Source: a virus. Taken from it: a stretch of 64,000 bases of DNA. Positions 17,331 through 27,420 of the stretch are shown here, piece after piece (within the stretch, counting starts at the first letter, position 1; each line of letters starts with the position of its first letter). The position numbers were made by a program, and so were the translations under genes. Under the pieces are notes generated by a model. The model did no database searches. It had not been told where the DNA came from and saw nothing but the letters and a program-made list of their open reading frames with translations. The stretch covers positions 1 to 64,000 of IMG/VR virus record IMGVR_UViG_3300022752_000022; one strand, given 5' to 3'.

Positions 17331-19493
17331 ATGGCAAATTTTAAAGTAAAAAACGGCATCACGCTTGGTGCTAACGGTATTACATTTTCAGACGGCTCAA
17401 TTCAAACTGCTGCACCTGCCGGTAACACAACAGGATCTTCATCAAACACTTCAGGAACACTTGTACTTAGAAATTCTTCGGGTGGATTTTCGGCTGGAGC
17501 AATCACAGCAGAGTCTTTTAGTGGAAATGGCGCAAACATTTCAAATCTAAATGCTTCAAATTTAACATCAGGCACACTGTCAAACGACAGAACAACGGCT
17601 ACAGAAAACAATACAGCAAACACAATTGTTCTAAGAGATTCTTCAGGTTCTTTTAGTGCAAACAACATTACAATCACAGGCAATTTAATTGTCAGTGGAA
17701 CATATACAACAGTAAATACTGAAATTATTGATCTCGCTGATAATAAAATTGTACTCAATTCTAATCACACTGGCTCACCAACCGAAGATGCTGGATTAAT
17801 CGTAAATCGTGGATCTTCTTCAAACGTTGAATTAATATGGAATGAGACAGAAGATTATTGGTCCGTAGGAAATTTAAATTTTCAAGCAAATAATTTTATT
17901 GGAAATCTAAATGCTTCAAATTTAACATCAGGCACAATTAATGATGCAAGATTTCCCTCATCAGGAGTTACTGCTGGATCATATGGTAATTCATCATACA
18001 GCGCACAAATTGTAACAGACACATATGGCAGAATTACATCAGCATCAAACGTAGCAATACAAATATCATATTCAGCAGTAACCGGACTTGAAAATTCAGC
18101 AACAATTATTTCATCATCTTCAAATGGTGCTTCAACAATTGTTTCTAGAGATGCTTCAGGATCATTTGCAGCAAATACAATTACTGCAACAACAGTGTCC
18201 GGATCTTTTATCGGTGAAGGCGATTTATTACAAAACATTAATGCTTCAAATTTAACCTCAGGAACGATTAGCAGTGCAAGATTGCCCACATCGGGCGTAA
18301 GTGCAGGCACATATGGCAGTTCATCTCTTGTTCCGCAAATTGTTGTTGACACATACGGAAGAGTTACTTCTGTGGCAAATGTTGGATTTTCTCTTGCTGC
18401 TGCCAATGTTTCAGGTTTAGCAACATCAGCAACAACAGATACGACAAACGCTTCAAATATTACAACAGGCACTTTAGCAAATGCTAGAACAACAGCAGCA
18501 TCAGCAAATGGTGCTTCAACAATTGTTTCTAGAGATGCTTCAGGATCATTCACAGCAAATACAATTACTGCAACAACAGTGTCCGGATCTTTTATCGGTG
18601 AAGGCGGTTTATTACAAAACATTAATGCTTCAAGTATTATGTACGGCACTTTAAGTTCAGCTAGACTTCCAACAACTGGCGTAAGTGCAGGCACATATGG
18701 CAGTTCATCTCTTGTTCCGCAAATCGTTGTTGACACATACGGAAGAGTTACTTCCGTGGCAAATGTCGGATTTTCTCTTGCTGCTGCCAATGTTTCAGGT
18801 TTAGCAACATCAGCAACAACAGATACGACAAACGCTTCAAATATTACAACAGGCACTTTAGCAAATGCTAGAACAACAGCAGCATCAGCAAATGGTGCTT
18901 CAACAATTGTTTCTAGAGATGCTTCAGGATCATTCACAGCAAATACAATCACTGCAACAAAATTTGATGGTGAACACATAGGAGAAGGTTCTGGATTACT
19001 AAACATAAATGCTACAAGTATTATGTACGGCACTTTAAGTTCAGCTAGACTTCCAACAACTGGCGTTAGTGCAGGAACATATGGTAATTCTTCAAACACT
19101 GTTCAAATTGTTGTTGACACATACGGCAGAATTACATCAATTGCAAATTCTGCAATAAATTCATCTGGTGGAACCAGAGTCACTACAGTTTCAAGCGCAT
19201 CAAGTGTTACGATGAACGCTAATACGTCAGATATGGTGACGCAGAATAATACGGGTTCAGGAACACTTACAATTAATGCTCCAACGGGAACACCAAGTGA
19301 TGGCCAAAAAATAATGTTTCGTCTTAAATCGACAAATGTTCTAACATTTAGTTTTAATGCAATTTTTCAAGGATCAACTGATCTACCTTTACCAACATCT
19401 TCTTCAGGTAGTAATAAATACGACTATCTTGGCTTCATATATAACTCTGACGCAACTAAATGGCAATACATTGCTAAAATATTTGGATTCTAA
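17331..19493 (+). CDS. Repeat-built tail fibre, 720 aa
   Basis: Same architecture as the preceding fibre: cap MANFKVKNGITLGANGITFS, the domain IDLADNKIVLNSNHTGSPTE followed by GLIVNRGSSSNVELIWNE (~135-185), then 128-residue repeats that include SVPQIVVDTYGRVTSVANV-type segments. A C-terminal tip ends SNKYDYLGFIYNSDATKWQY. The order of LNSNHTGSP domain and repeats is inverted relative to the 783-aa fibre, showing module shuffling. The gene sits 67 bp after the first fibre, with the palindrome at 17280 between them. Confidence 0.88.
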   Translation: MANFKVKNGITLGANGITFSDGSIQTAAPAGNTTGSSSNTSGTLVLRNSSGGFSAGAITAESFSGNGANISNLNASNLTSGTLSNDRTTATENNTANTIVLRDSSGSFSANNITITGNLIVSGTYTTVNTEIIDLADNKIVLNSNHTGSPTEDAGLIVNRGSSSNVELIWNETEDYWSVGNLNFQANNFIGNLNASNLTSGTINDARFPSSGVTAGSYGNSSYSAQIVTDTYGRITSASNVAIQISYSAVTGLENSATIISSSSNGASTIVSRDASGSFAANTITATTVSGSFIGEGDLLQNINASNLTSGTISSARLPTSGVSAGTYGSSSLVPQIVVDTYGRVTSVANVGFSLAAANVSGLATSATTDTTNASNITTGTLANARTTAASANGASTIVSRDASGSFTANTITATTVSGSFIGEGGLLQNINASSIMYGTLSSARLPTTGVSAGTYGSSSLVPQIVVDTYGRVTSVANVGFSLAAANVSGLATSATTDTTNASNITTGTLANARTTAASANGASTIVSRDASGSFTANTITATKFDGEHIGEGSGLLNINATSIMYGTLSSARLPTTGVSAGTYGNSSNTVQIVVDTYGRITSIANSAINSSGGTRVTTVSSASSVTMNANTSDMVTQNNTGSGTLTINAPTGTPSDGQKIMFRLKSTNVLTFSFNAIFQGSTDLPLPTSSSGSNKYDYLGFIYNSDATKWQYIAKIFGF
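18126..19110 (+). repeat. Three near-identical 384-bp repeats in the 720-aa fibre gene
   Basis: The segment starting ggtgcttcaacaattgtttc occurs at 18126, 18510 and 18894, a period of exactly 384 bp (128 codons). Copies differ at few positions over long runs, including synonymous ones, which indicates recent duplication or gene conversion. Confidence 0.92.
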
Positions 19494-19495
19494 TT

Positions 19496-19705
19496 ATGAA
19501 AATTTATAAATTTACGATGACATACGATGGCAAACCTTACACAGATGCAGTAAATTTGCCAGACGATCACACCCATACTGATGAAGAAATCATGCAAATG
19601 ATGCTTACAAAGTTTTCTACATGGAAAAATATGCTGGCAAATCCTGGCGATTTGAGCATTACAGAAGAACAACCTCTTTTAATTGAAGAGCCACCCGCCG
19701 AGTAA
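19496..19705 (+). CDS. Small acidic protein between fibre and giant adhesin
   Basis: A 69-residue protein starting 2 bp after the fibre stop and ending 2 bp before the giant adhesin. Sequence MKIYKFTMTYDGKPYTDAVN then an acidic, His-containing helix region and a polar EEQPLLIEEPPAE tail. No family is recognised. Its size and position between two fibre genes would suit an adhesin assembly factor or chaperone, but there is no motif to support that. Confidence 0.65.
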   Translation: MKIYKFTMTYDGKPYTDAVNLPDDHTHTDEEIMQMMLTKFSTWKNMLANPGDLSITEEQPLLIEEPPAE

Positions 19706-19707
19706 TT

Positions 19708-22700
19708 ATGGCAACTAAAACTTGGATTGGTGCTGCTGGTGGTTTATATGCTACAACAACAAATTGGTCACCAACGGGGGTTCCAGCTGCTGCTGACGAT
19801 ATAGTTTTTACTGGCGACGCTACACCTAATGTCAGTACCACTGCCAGAACGGTAAGAAATCTCACTGTCAACAGCGGCACTGTAACATTTAGTGGTACTG
19901 GTGCATTTACCATACAAGGTGACATTAATAATAGTGGTACTCTGAACATGACTACCATGACAGTAAGTTTTACCGGTGGTAACAGTCAAACGCTAAATTT
20001 AGGCACAAACAGTTTTGCCAGTTGCACCATCAATAAAACTAATGGTACAAATCTTACTCTAGGTGCTGCATGGAATGTCACAGGAACTGCCACTGCCACA
20101 CTAACCGTCACAAATGGTAATTTATATACTCAAGGTTATACTGTAACTTGTAGAGTATTTACTGCCAGTGGAAATACAGATAGAACTATTGATCTAGCTA
20201 ATGGTGCCATTTATGTTACAGGATCTTCGGGAACCTTATGGAATACCAGTCACACCACTGCTGTGGGCACCGCTTGGACTAAATTTGCTAGAAGTGGTGC
20301 AGCTTATATTCAGCCTAGTAGTGGTACAGCAACCATAGTGGTAACGGGTGGCGGTATTGCTAGTAATTACACTGCTGGTGCAACATTCAATGGTGTACCT
20401 CCTACTTTTCAATTAGGCAATAATAGAAATTATACTGTAACTGGGCAATTTGAAGATTTAGAAGTCAACGGTAATTTTGCAGGAACTAGTACACCGCAGA
20501 TTTGGGGCAGTCTGACTGGCACACCTGTAAGTTATAATAATGTAACAACAACTAATCCTGTTATCATAGGTAGAACTGACGTAACACAAACCGTAAATTG
20601 GCTGGCACAGGTAACAAGTTATACAACTCAAAATCCACTAAGTGGTACGCCAACATTTTATTTTGTCTACGCTAGAGCGGTGACATTTACACTGAGCAGT
20701 AATACATCAACTTATTTTTTATGGATCGACGGCAACGACACCACTGGAGCACCATGGCAAACCGCAGCTTTCACAGTTGTATGTAGTGGAAATAATAGCA
20801 GTTATTATGAAAACATAATACGTTCTACTAGTACATTAACATATACTGCAAACGGTACAGGATCTACATATTTACATACAAATTTTTATGATAATAGTAC
20901 TACATCAGCATATACATTTGGTGGAGATTCCAGTACCGTACACAATATTGCCAGTAGTTTTAACACTATAGGAACAGTAAACTTCAACTTAGGTACCTTA
21001 AATCTTGCAGCATCAATGTACTGTAGAATATTTGCCAGTGCTACAGGTACTGGTGCTAGCGGTAATCAGAGAGTTTTTAATTTTCTTGGATATTGGATCT
21101 ACATCAATGGTAATCATAGATCCAGTACTAACGGCACGGGTACTCTTACGATTGCCACATTAAATAACACAGTATGTACATCAGACAGTGAAACACAAAA
21201 TGGTGGTTTTTGGCTACAGACTACAGGTACATGTACTACTGGTAGTTGGCAAGGTGCTTATGCTTTGAGGTTTAGAGTTGAGGCACTTGCAGGTACCACG
21301 CTCAATGCTTCTATCACTGGATGCAATCTACGCAGTCTTGAGTTTTATGGGTCAGTTAATTTTGCCGCAGCCCAAACCGTAAACTTAATCAATCCAGTTG
21401 CATCGATTACTTGGGATGAACAAGGCGCAGCATTTAATTTAACTAATCTTACAGCAACCATTGCTTCCTCTACTGGCGGCACTTTCACAATTTTACAAAA
21501 TGCTAGTTCGCTGGCAAATGCAAATTATAGACTAGGAACATTGAGTACTTTAAATACATCAATGGGTGACGATCAAACTTATGATATTATTGGATATGTA
21601 AGAACACTAAGTTTAACCAAAAATACTGGTACATTTAATTTAAATATCGACTATGCACAAGTTCTTACATGCAGTGGCGGTGCCGGAACAACTTACAATT
21701 ATCAGAGCGTTACTACTGCTAATCCTTTTACTGCAACCTGGACTCCAATAACAGGGACCAGTGTAGCTGCTGCTATAACAAAATTCCAAGTGCCTGTTAA
21801 ATCTACTAGTGGTAGTGGTACTGGTGCAACTTTCAATATAGCTAAAACTGGTACTGGCACAACATATAGTGGAATTACCGTTGCTAATCTAGGCAGCGAT
21901 TATGCCGTAGGCGACACTATTACTCTAAGTGGTGCCAATTTAGATGGTGTAGATGGGACTAATGATTTAACATTTACTGTAACTGCTGCTACAAAGAATA
22001 GCTTAGGAGGACAAGCAGCAGGTAGCACACCTGCAAGTATAAGTGGTACCGCAGTGAACACCGCTCAAACGAGAACCAATGTGCCAGTTAAATCAAGTAC
22101 AGGTGGTGGTGAAGACGCACTTTTTTCTGTAACAAAAACTGGTACTGGTGTTGTGTATTTTGGCGTTACTACTGCAACTCTTACGTCAGGTACTTATCCC
22201 GCAGACGGCAGCACTATAGTACTCAGCGGAGCTGATTTAGGTGGCGTAGATGGTACCAATGATCTAACTTTTACGTTTAGAACACCAGACACACAACATA
22301 TTCTCAACGCAATACAATGTCGAAATACTCTCGATTTTGTAGCCGGTGATCTTAATTTCGCTAATACAGTTAATACCTTAGTTAGTTTTACCAGCACTTA
22401 TACTAATCGAAGAACTATTGATTTTAATAGTTATACAATTCCGCTAAGTGGAACAGTTACGATTGGTAGTACTAGTCAAAATTTAACTATTCAAAATCCT
22501 GGCGGATTTGATATACTGAGCACAGGCACCACCATTAACACCAGTGGATTAAGTGCCACTGGTGACAATAATTTTGACGTACACTGGAGAAACAGTAATA
22601 CATTTACTACTGGCAGTGCGATAAGAAATCTCTATATTTATAGCGGTGCTATTTTAAGTACAACTAGCGCAATAACCGTTAATATTAGAGGCGTAGTTAC

Positions 22701-25700
22701 TAGTGGCGATGGCGGAGGAGGTACAGGACCTTTTACAGGCTTAACCATTAGTTTTCCTGCTGTTGCTAATCCAGGAGAGTTGTTCCAGCAATTTAACATA
22801 GAAACACCCACAGTAATACCCAGTGTTACTGTGTTAGGCACTTGTACCATAAATTCCATTAGAACAACCACGTTGACCCTAAATCCAGGACCCAACTACA
22901 CTGCCACTTTAGACAGTGGTGGACATGTTACCACACTAGTAACAACAGGCACTGGTGGAACAATTACACTGACTAATTTAAATGCTTTACAAACTCGACC
23001 AGCATCATTAACTTTTTCAGGTAATGCCATCTATAATTGTGTCGGTTTTTTTAGTACAACAGGTGGTATAAGTTGCGCTGGTACTAGTGATAATTGTGTT
23101 TATAATCTTCAGGGCGCATACTTAATAGGTACAGGCACAGCTAATAGATTGTTATTTGATGGTCGTGGAACACTTAATCTGAATAGTAATTTGCAAGTAG
23201 ACAGATTTGATATAACTAACGCTACTGTGCCTAGAACTTTAAACTTTAATAATAACCCGATTTATTTTGGTTATCCTGCAAGTATAAATTGCAATTTAAC
23301 TACAACTACAGTTATTGGACAAACTAATGATAGTGGCGGTATAATTATAGCCGGAACTGGTACCTTTACCAGCGCAGATAATGTAACTGTTACTATAAAT
23401 GGACAAACAGAAAGTAATGCTTTAAATTTAATCGTGTATTATGTTCCCGTTACATTGGCTGGAACTCTTGTTTATCGAACTCTACAGCCCAATTTAGGAA
23501 TAAAAAATACTACAGGTACTCTTACTGTTTATGGTAACTATCAATTAGGTTCGTATTATGGTACATCATTTTCTGGTGTTACTATTAATTTTGCAGGCAG
23601 TAATCCTAATCAAACTCAAGCTATACTCACATCTAATATGGGACCAAATACAGCTACTATGAGCGGTGCAAGCCCTAAATCATTAAAGGGTGAGAATTGG
23701 ATAAAAACTTTGACTACTCAAAATACTACTGTTATAGTACAAGCACTCACTAATCTATATTGTGACCAAATTATAGTTCAAGGAACAACTTTTAAGGTCG
23801 ATGGAACGATTTATACTAACTATTGGAATAATACCGATCCTAGTACTTATTATTGGCAAGGATCTGGATATTTACGTTTATTAAATCCACAAACAGTAAG
23901 TCCTGCAAATTATGGTTTTGCGGGCAATACCACCTGGACAAGTAACGAACTATTTAACAGTAGAAGTAGTCGTGGAGCTGGCACAGGACCTAATTTACTA
24001 TTGGAAAGTACTGTGCAACTTGCTGCTTCAACTACACAGGATCCACATCGTGTAAGATTTCTGCGTAGAACAAGTAATCCTGGTGCTGGGCAAAGTAATC
24101 CTATTAAAATAAGTCATTTTTATGAAGAGGCTAGCGGTAATGCTGGATTTGAACAATTAAATCTTATTTTTGATCCTAGTGCAAGTAGTCAAAATAATTT
24201 TATAATCAGTAGTACATATAATATGTCCACAAGCAGCAATGGTGGTAACCCAATTACTTTACAAAATATTTCTTCAAGCAATAGTACTATAACTATTCAT
24301 CCAACATCTCGTTATCTTTTTTTAAATAAGATTCAATTTAATGATACAGCAAATACTAGATTAATTACAAATTCAAAAAATCTAACTGTAGGAAAAATTA
24401 TTTGTGGTAATGCAGAATTTGGTAATAGTGTGGTTACACTCACTGGCGGTAATGATACTATTTTTGACACTGGGGTTGTAGCAGCAAATAGTGCTGTTAG
24501 TAGTGTAAAAAATTATAGCACATATTTTGAAAATGGCACTTACTTGTCTGCAACCCCGGCGGCAGGACAAAATAATCTGAGTAACGCTTCTTTTACAATA
24601 GAATGCTGGGTTTGGCTAGAGGATACGTATTCTGACCAAACTCGAATAATCGGTAAAGACGAGTTTTTATACAGATGGCAAATATTTTTACAAGAAAATA
24701 CAAACTATATTGGGTTTTTTTGGCAGGGACAATTATCGGACAGTTCAACAAGCGAACTTGTACCATATATGTGGAATCATATTGCAGTAACTTTTAATAA
24801 CTCTACTGGAATATTAACTATATATTTAAATGGTGTTAATATTTTTCAAACTAATATTGGTGGTTTATCAGATACTAACGACAGCATAGCAATTGGTGGA
24901 GGTGATAATTTTAAAGGTTTCATAAAAGACGTAAGAATTGTAAAAAATGCTGTAGTTTATGCAAACAATTTTGCTAATAATTTACCTACACAACCACTAG
25001 AAATTCACAGCTCAGGAAATACACTACTATTAACTTGTCAAAATAGTACTTTTATAGATAATAGCACTAATCCAGCAACTTTAACTCCATCTACGAACCC
25101 CTCACCTCCTATCACCTATCTATTTTCGCCCACACCATTTGCTAGTCAATCTGAGATTGTAACAACAGGCCCAGGCAATAAAAATTTTGTTGTTCGAGAC
25201 AATAATCTAAATATAGTTACAAATGATAGCGCATTTTCACATACTGGCAGTGGTGATGGTATAGGTTGGTTAAATTTAGTACATACTGAGCCTAGAACAA
25301 TTGGCACTGTACGAACAAGTAGTGGCAACTTTTCTAAAGCCATAGCCAGTTCCGCCGTTTCAAAAAGCACAATATCTGCTAATACAGTTTATCCTAGTAG
25401 AACTACAGTTAGTGAAGGAGATACTATTACTTGGTATGTAATAACTAATAATATGGCAGATAATACTAGGCTTTATTGGACTGATAGTGGTACTACTAAT
25501 AGCAGTGATTGGGGTGATGATGCTACATCAGGCGATTTTATTGTTGTTAATAATGTGGCAACAATTACTAGAACTGTGGCTTTAGATTTAGACTCAGAAA
25601 GCACTGAAACTACTATTTTAAATATTAGAACAGGCAGTACTAGTGGTCCTATAATTGCTACAAGCGCCACAGTAGATATTTTAAATAAAACAATAACAGT

Positions 25701-26328
25701 GTCAGTTACACCTTCTTCTACAACAGTCAATGAAGGAGATACAATTACATGGACTGTTACAACTACTAATGTTACAGATGGCACAACACTTTACTGGACT
25801 GATAGTGCCCTTGGTACTACTAATAGTAGTGATTGGGTCGATGGAAACACATCAGGTAGTTTTGTTGTTAATAATAATGCGGCGACAATTAGTAGAACTT
25901 TACTTTTAGATTTTAACTCAGAAAGTACTGATACAAGTGTATTACGTATTAGACTAAAAAGTACCAGTTTGACTTCCGCCGCTATAAGTAATGCGGTAAA
26001 TATTTTAAATGCAACATTAACAGTAACACCTTCTTCTACAACAGTCAATGAAGGCAATACAATTACATGGACTGTTACGACTACTAATGTTACGGATGGT
26101 ACCACACTTTACTGGACTGATAGTGGTAGTACTAGTAGTAGTGATTGGGTTGGTGGAAACACATCAGGTAGTTTTGTTGTTAGTAATAATACAGCGACAA
26201 TAACTAGAACTGTGGCTTTAGATGCCTTATCAGAAGGTACTGAAACTAGTATTTTAAATATTAGAACAGGCAGTACTAGTGGTCCTATATTTGCTACAAG
26301 TAATACAGTAAATATTTTAAATGCTTAA
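19708..26328 (+). CDS. Giant adhesin / fibre, 2206 aa, with LamG-like and Calx-beta-like domains
   Basis: The largest gene of the window. Residues ~1-1600 are Thr/Ser/Gly/Asn-rich beta-strand repeats of beta-helix character (IQGDINNSGTLNMTTMTVSF type). They include two copies of a domain ending in GxDGTNDLTFT (~690-760 and ~790-860). Residues ~1600-1780 form a LamG/concanavalin-like lectin domain (SNASFTIECWVWLEDTYSDQ, then MWNHIAVTFNNSTGILTIYL). The end holds three ~105-residue Calx-beta-like units (TPSSTTVNEGDTITWTVTTT). No signal peptide, as expected for a virion protein. Likely binds host surface glycans. Serine is mostly AGT/AGC here, unlike the TCA/TCT-using fibres next door, which hints at separate origin. 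Confidence 0.85.
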   Translation: MATKTWIGAAGGLYATTTNWSPTGVPAAADDIVFTGDATPNVSTTARTVRNLTVNSGTVTFSGTGAFTIQGDINNSGTLNMTTMTVSFTGGNSQTLNLGTNSFASCTINKTNGTNLTLGAAWNVTGTATATLTVTNGNLYTQGYTVTCRVFTASGNTDRTIDLANGAIYVTGSSGTLWNTSHTTAVGTAWTKFARSGAAYIQPSSGTATIVVTGGGIASNYTAGATFNGVPPTFQLGNNRNYTVTGQFEDLEVNGNFAGTSTPQIWGSLTGTPVSYNNVTTTNPVIIGRTDVTQTVNWLAQVTSYTTQNPLSGTPTFYFVYARAVTFTLSSNTSTYFLWIDGNDTTGAPWQTAAFTVVCSGNNSSYYENIIRSTSTLTYTANGTGSTYLHTNFYDNSTTSAYTFGGDSSTVHNIASSFNTIGTVNFNLGTLNLAASMYCRIFASATGTGASGNQRVFNFLGYWIYINGNHRSSTNGTGTLTIATLNNTVCTSDSETQNGGFWLQTTGTCTTGSWQGAYALRFRVEALAGTTLNASITGCNLRSLEFYGSVNFAAAQTVNLINPVASITWDEQGAAFNLTNLTATIASSTGGTFTILQNASSLANANYRLGTLSTLNTSMGDDQTYDIIGYVRTLSLTKNTGTFNLNIDYAQVLTCSGGAGTTYNYQSVTTANPFTATWTPITGTSVAAAITKFQVPVKSTSGSGTGATFNIAKTGTGTTYSGITVANLGSDYAVGDTITLSGANLDGVDGTNDLTFTVTAATKNSLGGQAAGSTPASISGTAVNTAQTRTNVPVKSSTGGGEDALFSVTKTGTGVVYFGVTTATLTSGTYPADGSTIVLSGADLGGVDGTNDLTFTFRTPDTQHILNAIQCRNTLDFVAGDLNFANTVNTLVSFTSTYTNRRTIDFNSYTIPLSGTVTIGSTSQNLTIQNPGGFDILSTGTTINTSGLSATGDNNFDVHWRNSNTFTTGSAIRNLYIYSGAILSTTSAITVNIRGVVTSGDGGGGTGPFTGLTISFPAVANPGELFQQFNIETPTVIPSVTVLGTCTINSIRTTTLTLNPGPNYTATLDSGGHVTTLVTTGTGGTITLTNLNALQTRPASLTFSGNAIYNCVGFFSTTGGISCAGTSDNCVYNLQGAYLIGTGTANRLLFDGRGTLNLNSNLQVDRFDITNATVPRTLNFNNNPIYFGYPASINCNLTTTTVIGQTNDSGGIIIAGTGTFTSADNVTVTINGQTESNALNLIVYYVPVTLAGTLVYRTLQPNLGIKNTTGTLTVYGNYQLGSYYGTSFSGVTINFAGSNPNQTQAILTSNMGPNTATMSGASPKSLKGENWIKTLTTQNTTVIVQALTNLYCDQIIVQGTTFKVDGTIYTNYWNNTDPSTYYWQGSGYLRLLNPQTVSPANYGFAGNTTWTSNELFNSRSSRGAGTGPNLLLESTVQLAASTTQDPHRVRFLRRTSNPGAGQSNPIKISHFYEEASGNAGFEQLNLIFDPSASSQNNFIISSTYNMSTSSNGGNPITLQNISSSNSTITIHPTSRYLFLNKIQFNDTANTRLITNSKNLTVGKIICGNAEFGNSVVTLTGGNDTIFDTGVVAANSAVSSVKNYSTYFENGTYLSATPAAGQNNLSNASFTIECWVWLEDTYSDQTRIIGKDEFLYRWQIFLQENTNYIGFFWQGQLSDSSTSELVPYMWNHIAVTFNNSTGILTIYLNGVNIFQTNIGGLSDTNDSIAIGGGDNFKGFIKDVRIVKNAVVYANNFANNLPTQPLEIHSSGNTLLLTCQNSTFIDNSTNPATLTPSTNPSPPITYLFSPTPFASQSEIVTTGPGNKNFVVRDNNLNIVTNDSAFSHTGSGDGIGWLNLVHTEPRTIGTVRTSSGNFSKAIASSAVSKSTISANTVYPSRTTVSEGDTITWYVITNNMADNTRLYWTDSGTTNSSDWGDDATSGDFIVVNNVATITRTVALDLDSESTETTILNIRTGSTSGPIIATSATVDILNKTITVSVTPSSTTVNEGDTITWTVTTTNVTDGTTLYWTDSALGTTNSSDWVDGNTSGSFVVNNNAATISRTLLLDFNSESTDTSVLRIRLKSTSLTSAAISNAVNILNATLTVTPSSTTVNEGNTITWTVTTTNVTDGTTLYWTDSGSTSSSDWVGGNTSGSFVVSNNTATITRTVALDALSEGTETSILNIRTGSTSGPIFATSNTVNILNA
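25378..26328 (+). repeat. Three ~317-bp Calx-beta-like repeats at the adhesin C-terminus
   Basis: Units sharing TVNEGDTITWTV, TLYWTDSG and SSDWxxGNTSG start near 25378, 25690 and 26005. The tggactgatagtg motif recurs at 25479, 25795 and 26113. The second and third copies are close at DNA level. Confidence 0.85.
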
Positions 26329-26336
26329 AAAATATT

Positions 26337-26603
26337 ATGGCAATTACAATAAACAATTTACAAATTTCAGGCACTAGTAATAATCAAAACTACATTGAAG
26401 GTAATTGGACTCAAAATGATTCGGTTACCGCAATGAATTTTAGTTACTTAAGTGTTGCAAATAGTGCAGTTTCAGGAGGTGCACCTCCAGGATGGTATGC
26501 ACTGACAACGAATGGTGGAGTTAATTATGGAAATACTTCTGGATGGATTTTTAGTACTCAAGTCACAAGTTTTTCTTCAGGCAACTTTATATTATTTTTC
26601 TAA
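26337..26603 (+). CDS. Small beta-rich protein after the giant adhesin, 88 aa
   Basis: Starts 8 bp after the adhesin stop. Sequence is uncharged and rich in Asn, Ser, Gly and aromatic residues (MAITINNLQISGTSNNQNYI, later GWYALTTNGGVNYGNTSGWI), ending NFILFF. No family is recognised. Composition and position suggest a small virion or fibre-tip protein. It is the last gene of the inserted adhesin block. Confidence 0.6.
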   Translation: MAITINNLQISGTSNNQNYIEGNWTQNDSVTAMNFSYLSVANSAVSGGAPPGWYALTTNGGVNYGNTSGWIFSTQVTSFSSGNFILFF

Positions 26604-26621
26604 GTTGCAAAGTGATAAATT

Positions 26622-26629
26622 TATAAATA
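26622..26629 (+). promoter_or_regulatory. Late promoter before prohead core gene 67
   Basis: Perfect TATAAATA in the 48-bp gap between the adhesin block and gene 67. It restores independent late expression of the head genes downstream of the insertion. Confidence 0.8.
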
Positions 26630-26651
26630 TATTGAAATGGGAGAATCATCA

Positions 26652-26876
26652 ATGGATCATATAAAGAATGCTATAGAATTCGCAGCACAATCAAAAGCAA
26701 TTGATTTTAAAGATTCTATTTACAGTGCGCTTGCTGATAAAATACAAGATGCGATGCTATTGAAAAAAATGGAAATAGGGTCAAAAATACTTTCAGAACC
26801 AGAAGAGTCTGAAATTGAAGATTCAGAATCATCAAATCAAATAGACACCGAGGAAAATGTCGATGAAAACCTTTAA
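26652..26876 (+). CDS. gp67: Prohead core protein gp67-like
   Basis: A 74-residue acidic protein with DFKDSIYSALADKIQDAMLL followed by KKMEIGSKIL and a Glu/Asp-rich tail, the pattern of short gp67 prohead-core proteins in aquatic T4-like phages. Gp67 is packaged in the scaffold core and cleaved by gp21. ATG 26652 is chosen because GGGAGAATC ends 8 bp upstream. The in-frame ATG at 26637 precedes that site. Overlaps the next gene by 14 bp. Confidence 0.75.
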   Translation: MDHIKNAIEFAAQSKAIDFKDSIYSALADKIQDAMLLKKMEIGSKILSEPEESEIEDSESSNQIDTEENVDENL

Positions 26877-27420
26877 ATCTTATATTTCAGAGATTGAACA
26901 AGTTGATGAAGAACCTGGCTCACAAAGTCATCAAGCAAAAACAACTCTGAAACATATTAAATCAGGCACAGTTAGACAGAATCGTGGCGACAAAGCTGAC
27001 GCTGCAAAAATCAAATCAGGCACTAGCGACTATGCATCAAGACATGCTATGTTAACTAGAGCGAAGAAAGAAGGCCGTTTAAAAGAAGATCAGCAAGTTG
27101 ATGAAGCAGATTTCACTAAACAACAAACAAAAATGGCTCACACCATTGGCAAAGAATTTGAGAAAAAAGGTGTTGGTTACAAATATAAAGGTGGTCCATA
27201 TGCAGTTGCATCAGCGATGGTGCGTGATAAACCTGAAGCAGCAGCAAAGGCATACAAGACAATTAAAGGCAAAATGAAAGAACAATCTGAAGTTGATGCG
27301 CTTTTCAATCTTTATACCGAATTAAATGAAGAAAATCAAGAAATCTTCATGTTGCAATTGGAAGAGAATCCAGAAGCACTGATTGATTTCATTAATTCAT
27401 TGGAAGACACAAATGGCTGA
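26863..27420 (+). CDS. Putative internal head / prohead core protein
   Basis: 185 residues from ATG 26863. The N-terminus MKTFKSYISEIEQVDEEP is of the MKTFK-type leader shared by T4-like internal and core proteins that gp21 trims. The middle is Lys/Ala-rich and basic (TLKHIKSGTVRQNRGDKADA), and the C-terminal helix is acidic (EENQEIFMLQLEENPEALID). Position between 67 and 68 supports a core or DNA-associated role, but the exact function is unknown. Confidence 0.6.
   Translation: MKTFKSYISEIEQVDEEPGSQSHQAKTTLKHIKSGTVRQNRGDKADAAKIKSGTSDYASRHAMLTRAKKEGRLKEDQQVDEADFTKQQTKMAHTIGKEFEKKGVGYKYKGGPYAVASAMVRDKPEAAAKAYKTIKGKMKEQSEVDALFNLYTELNEENQEIFMLQLEENPEALIDFINSLEDTNG

Noticed and set aside
17882-19099. 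405-codon open frame on the minus strand
   Set aside because: Lies antisense to the repeat-built fibre. It is open because the 384-bp repeats use TCA/GCA codons that lack antisense stops, and its protein is the same repeat read backwards.
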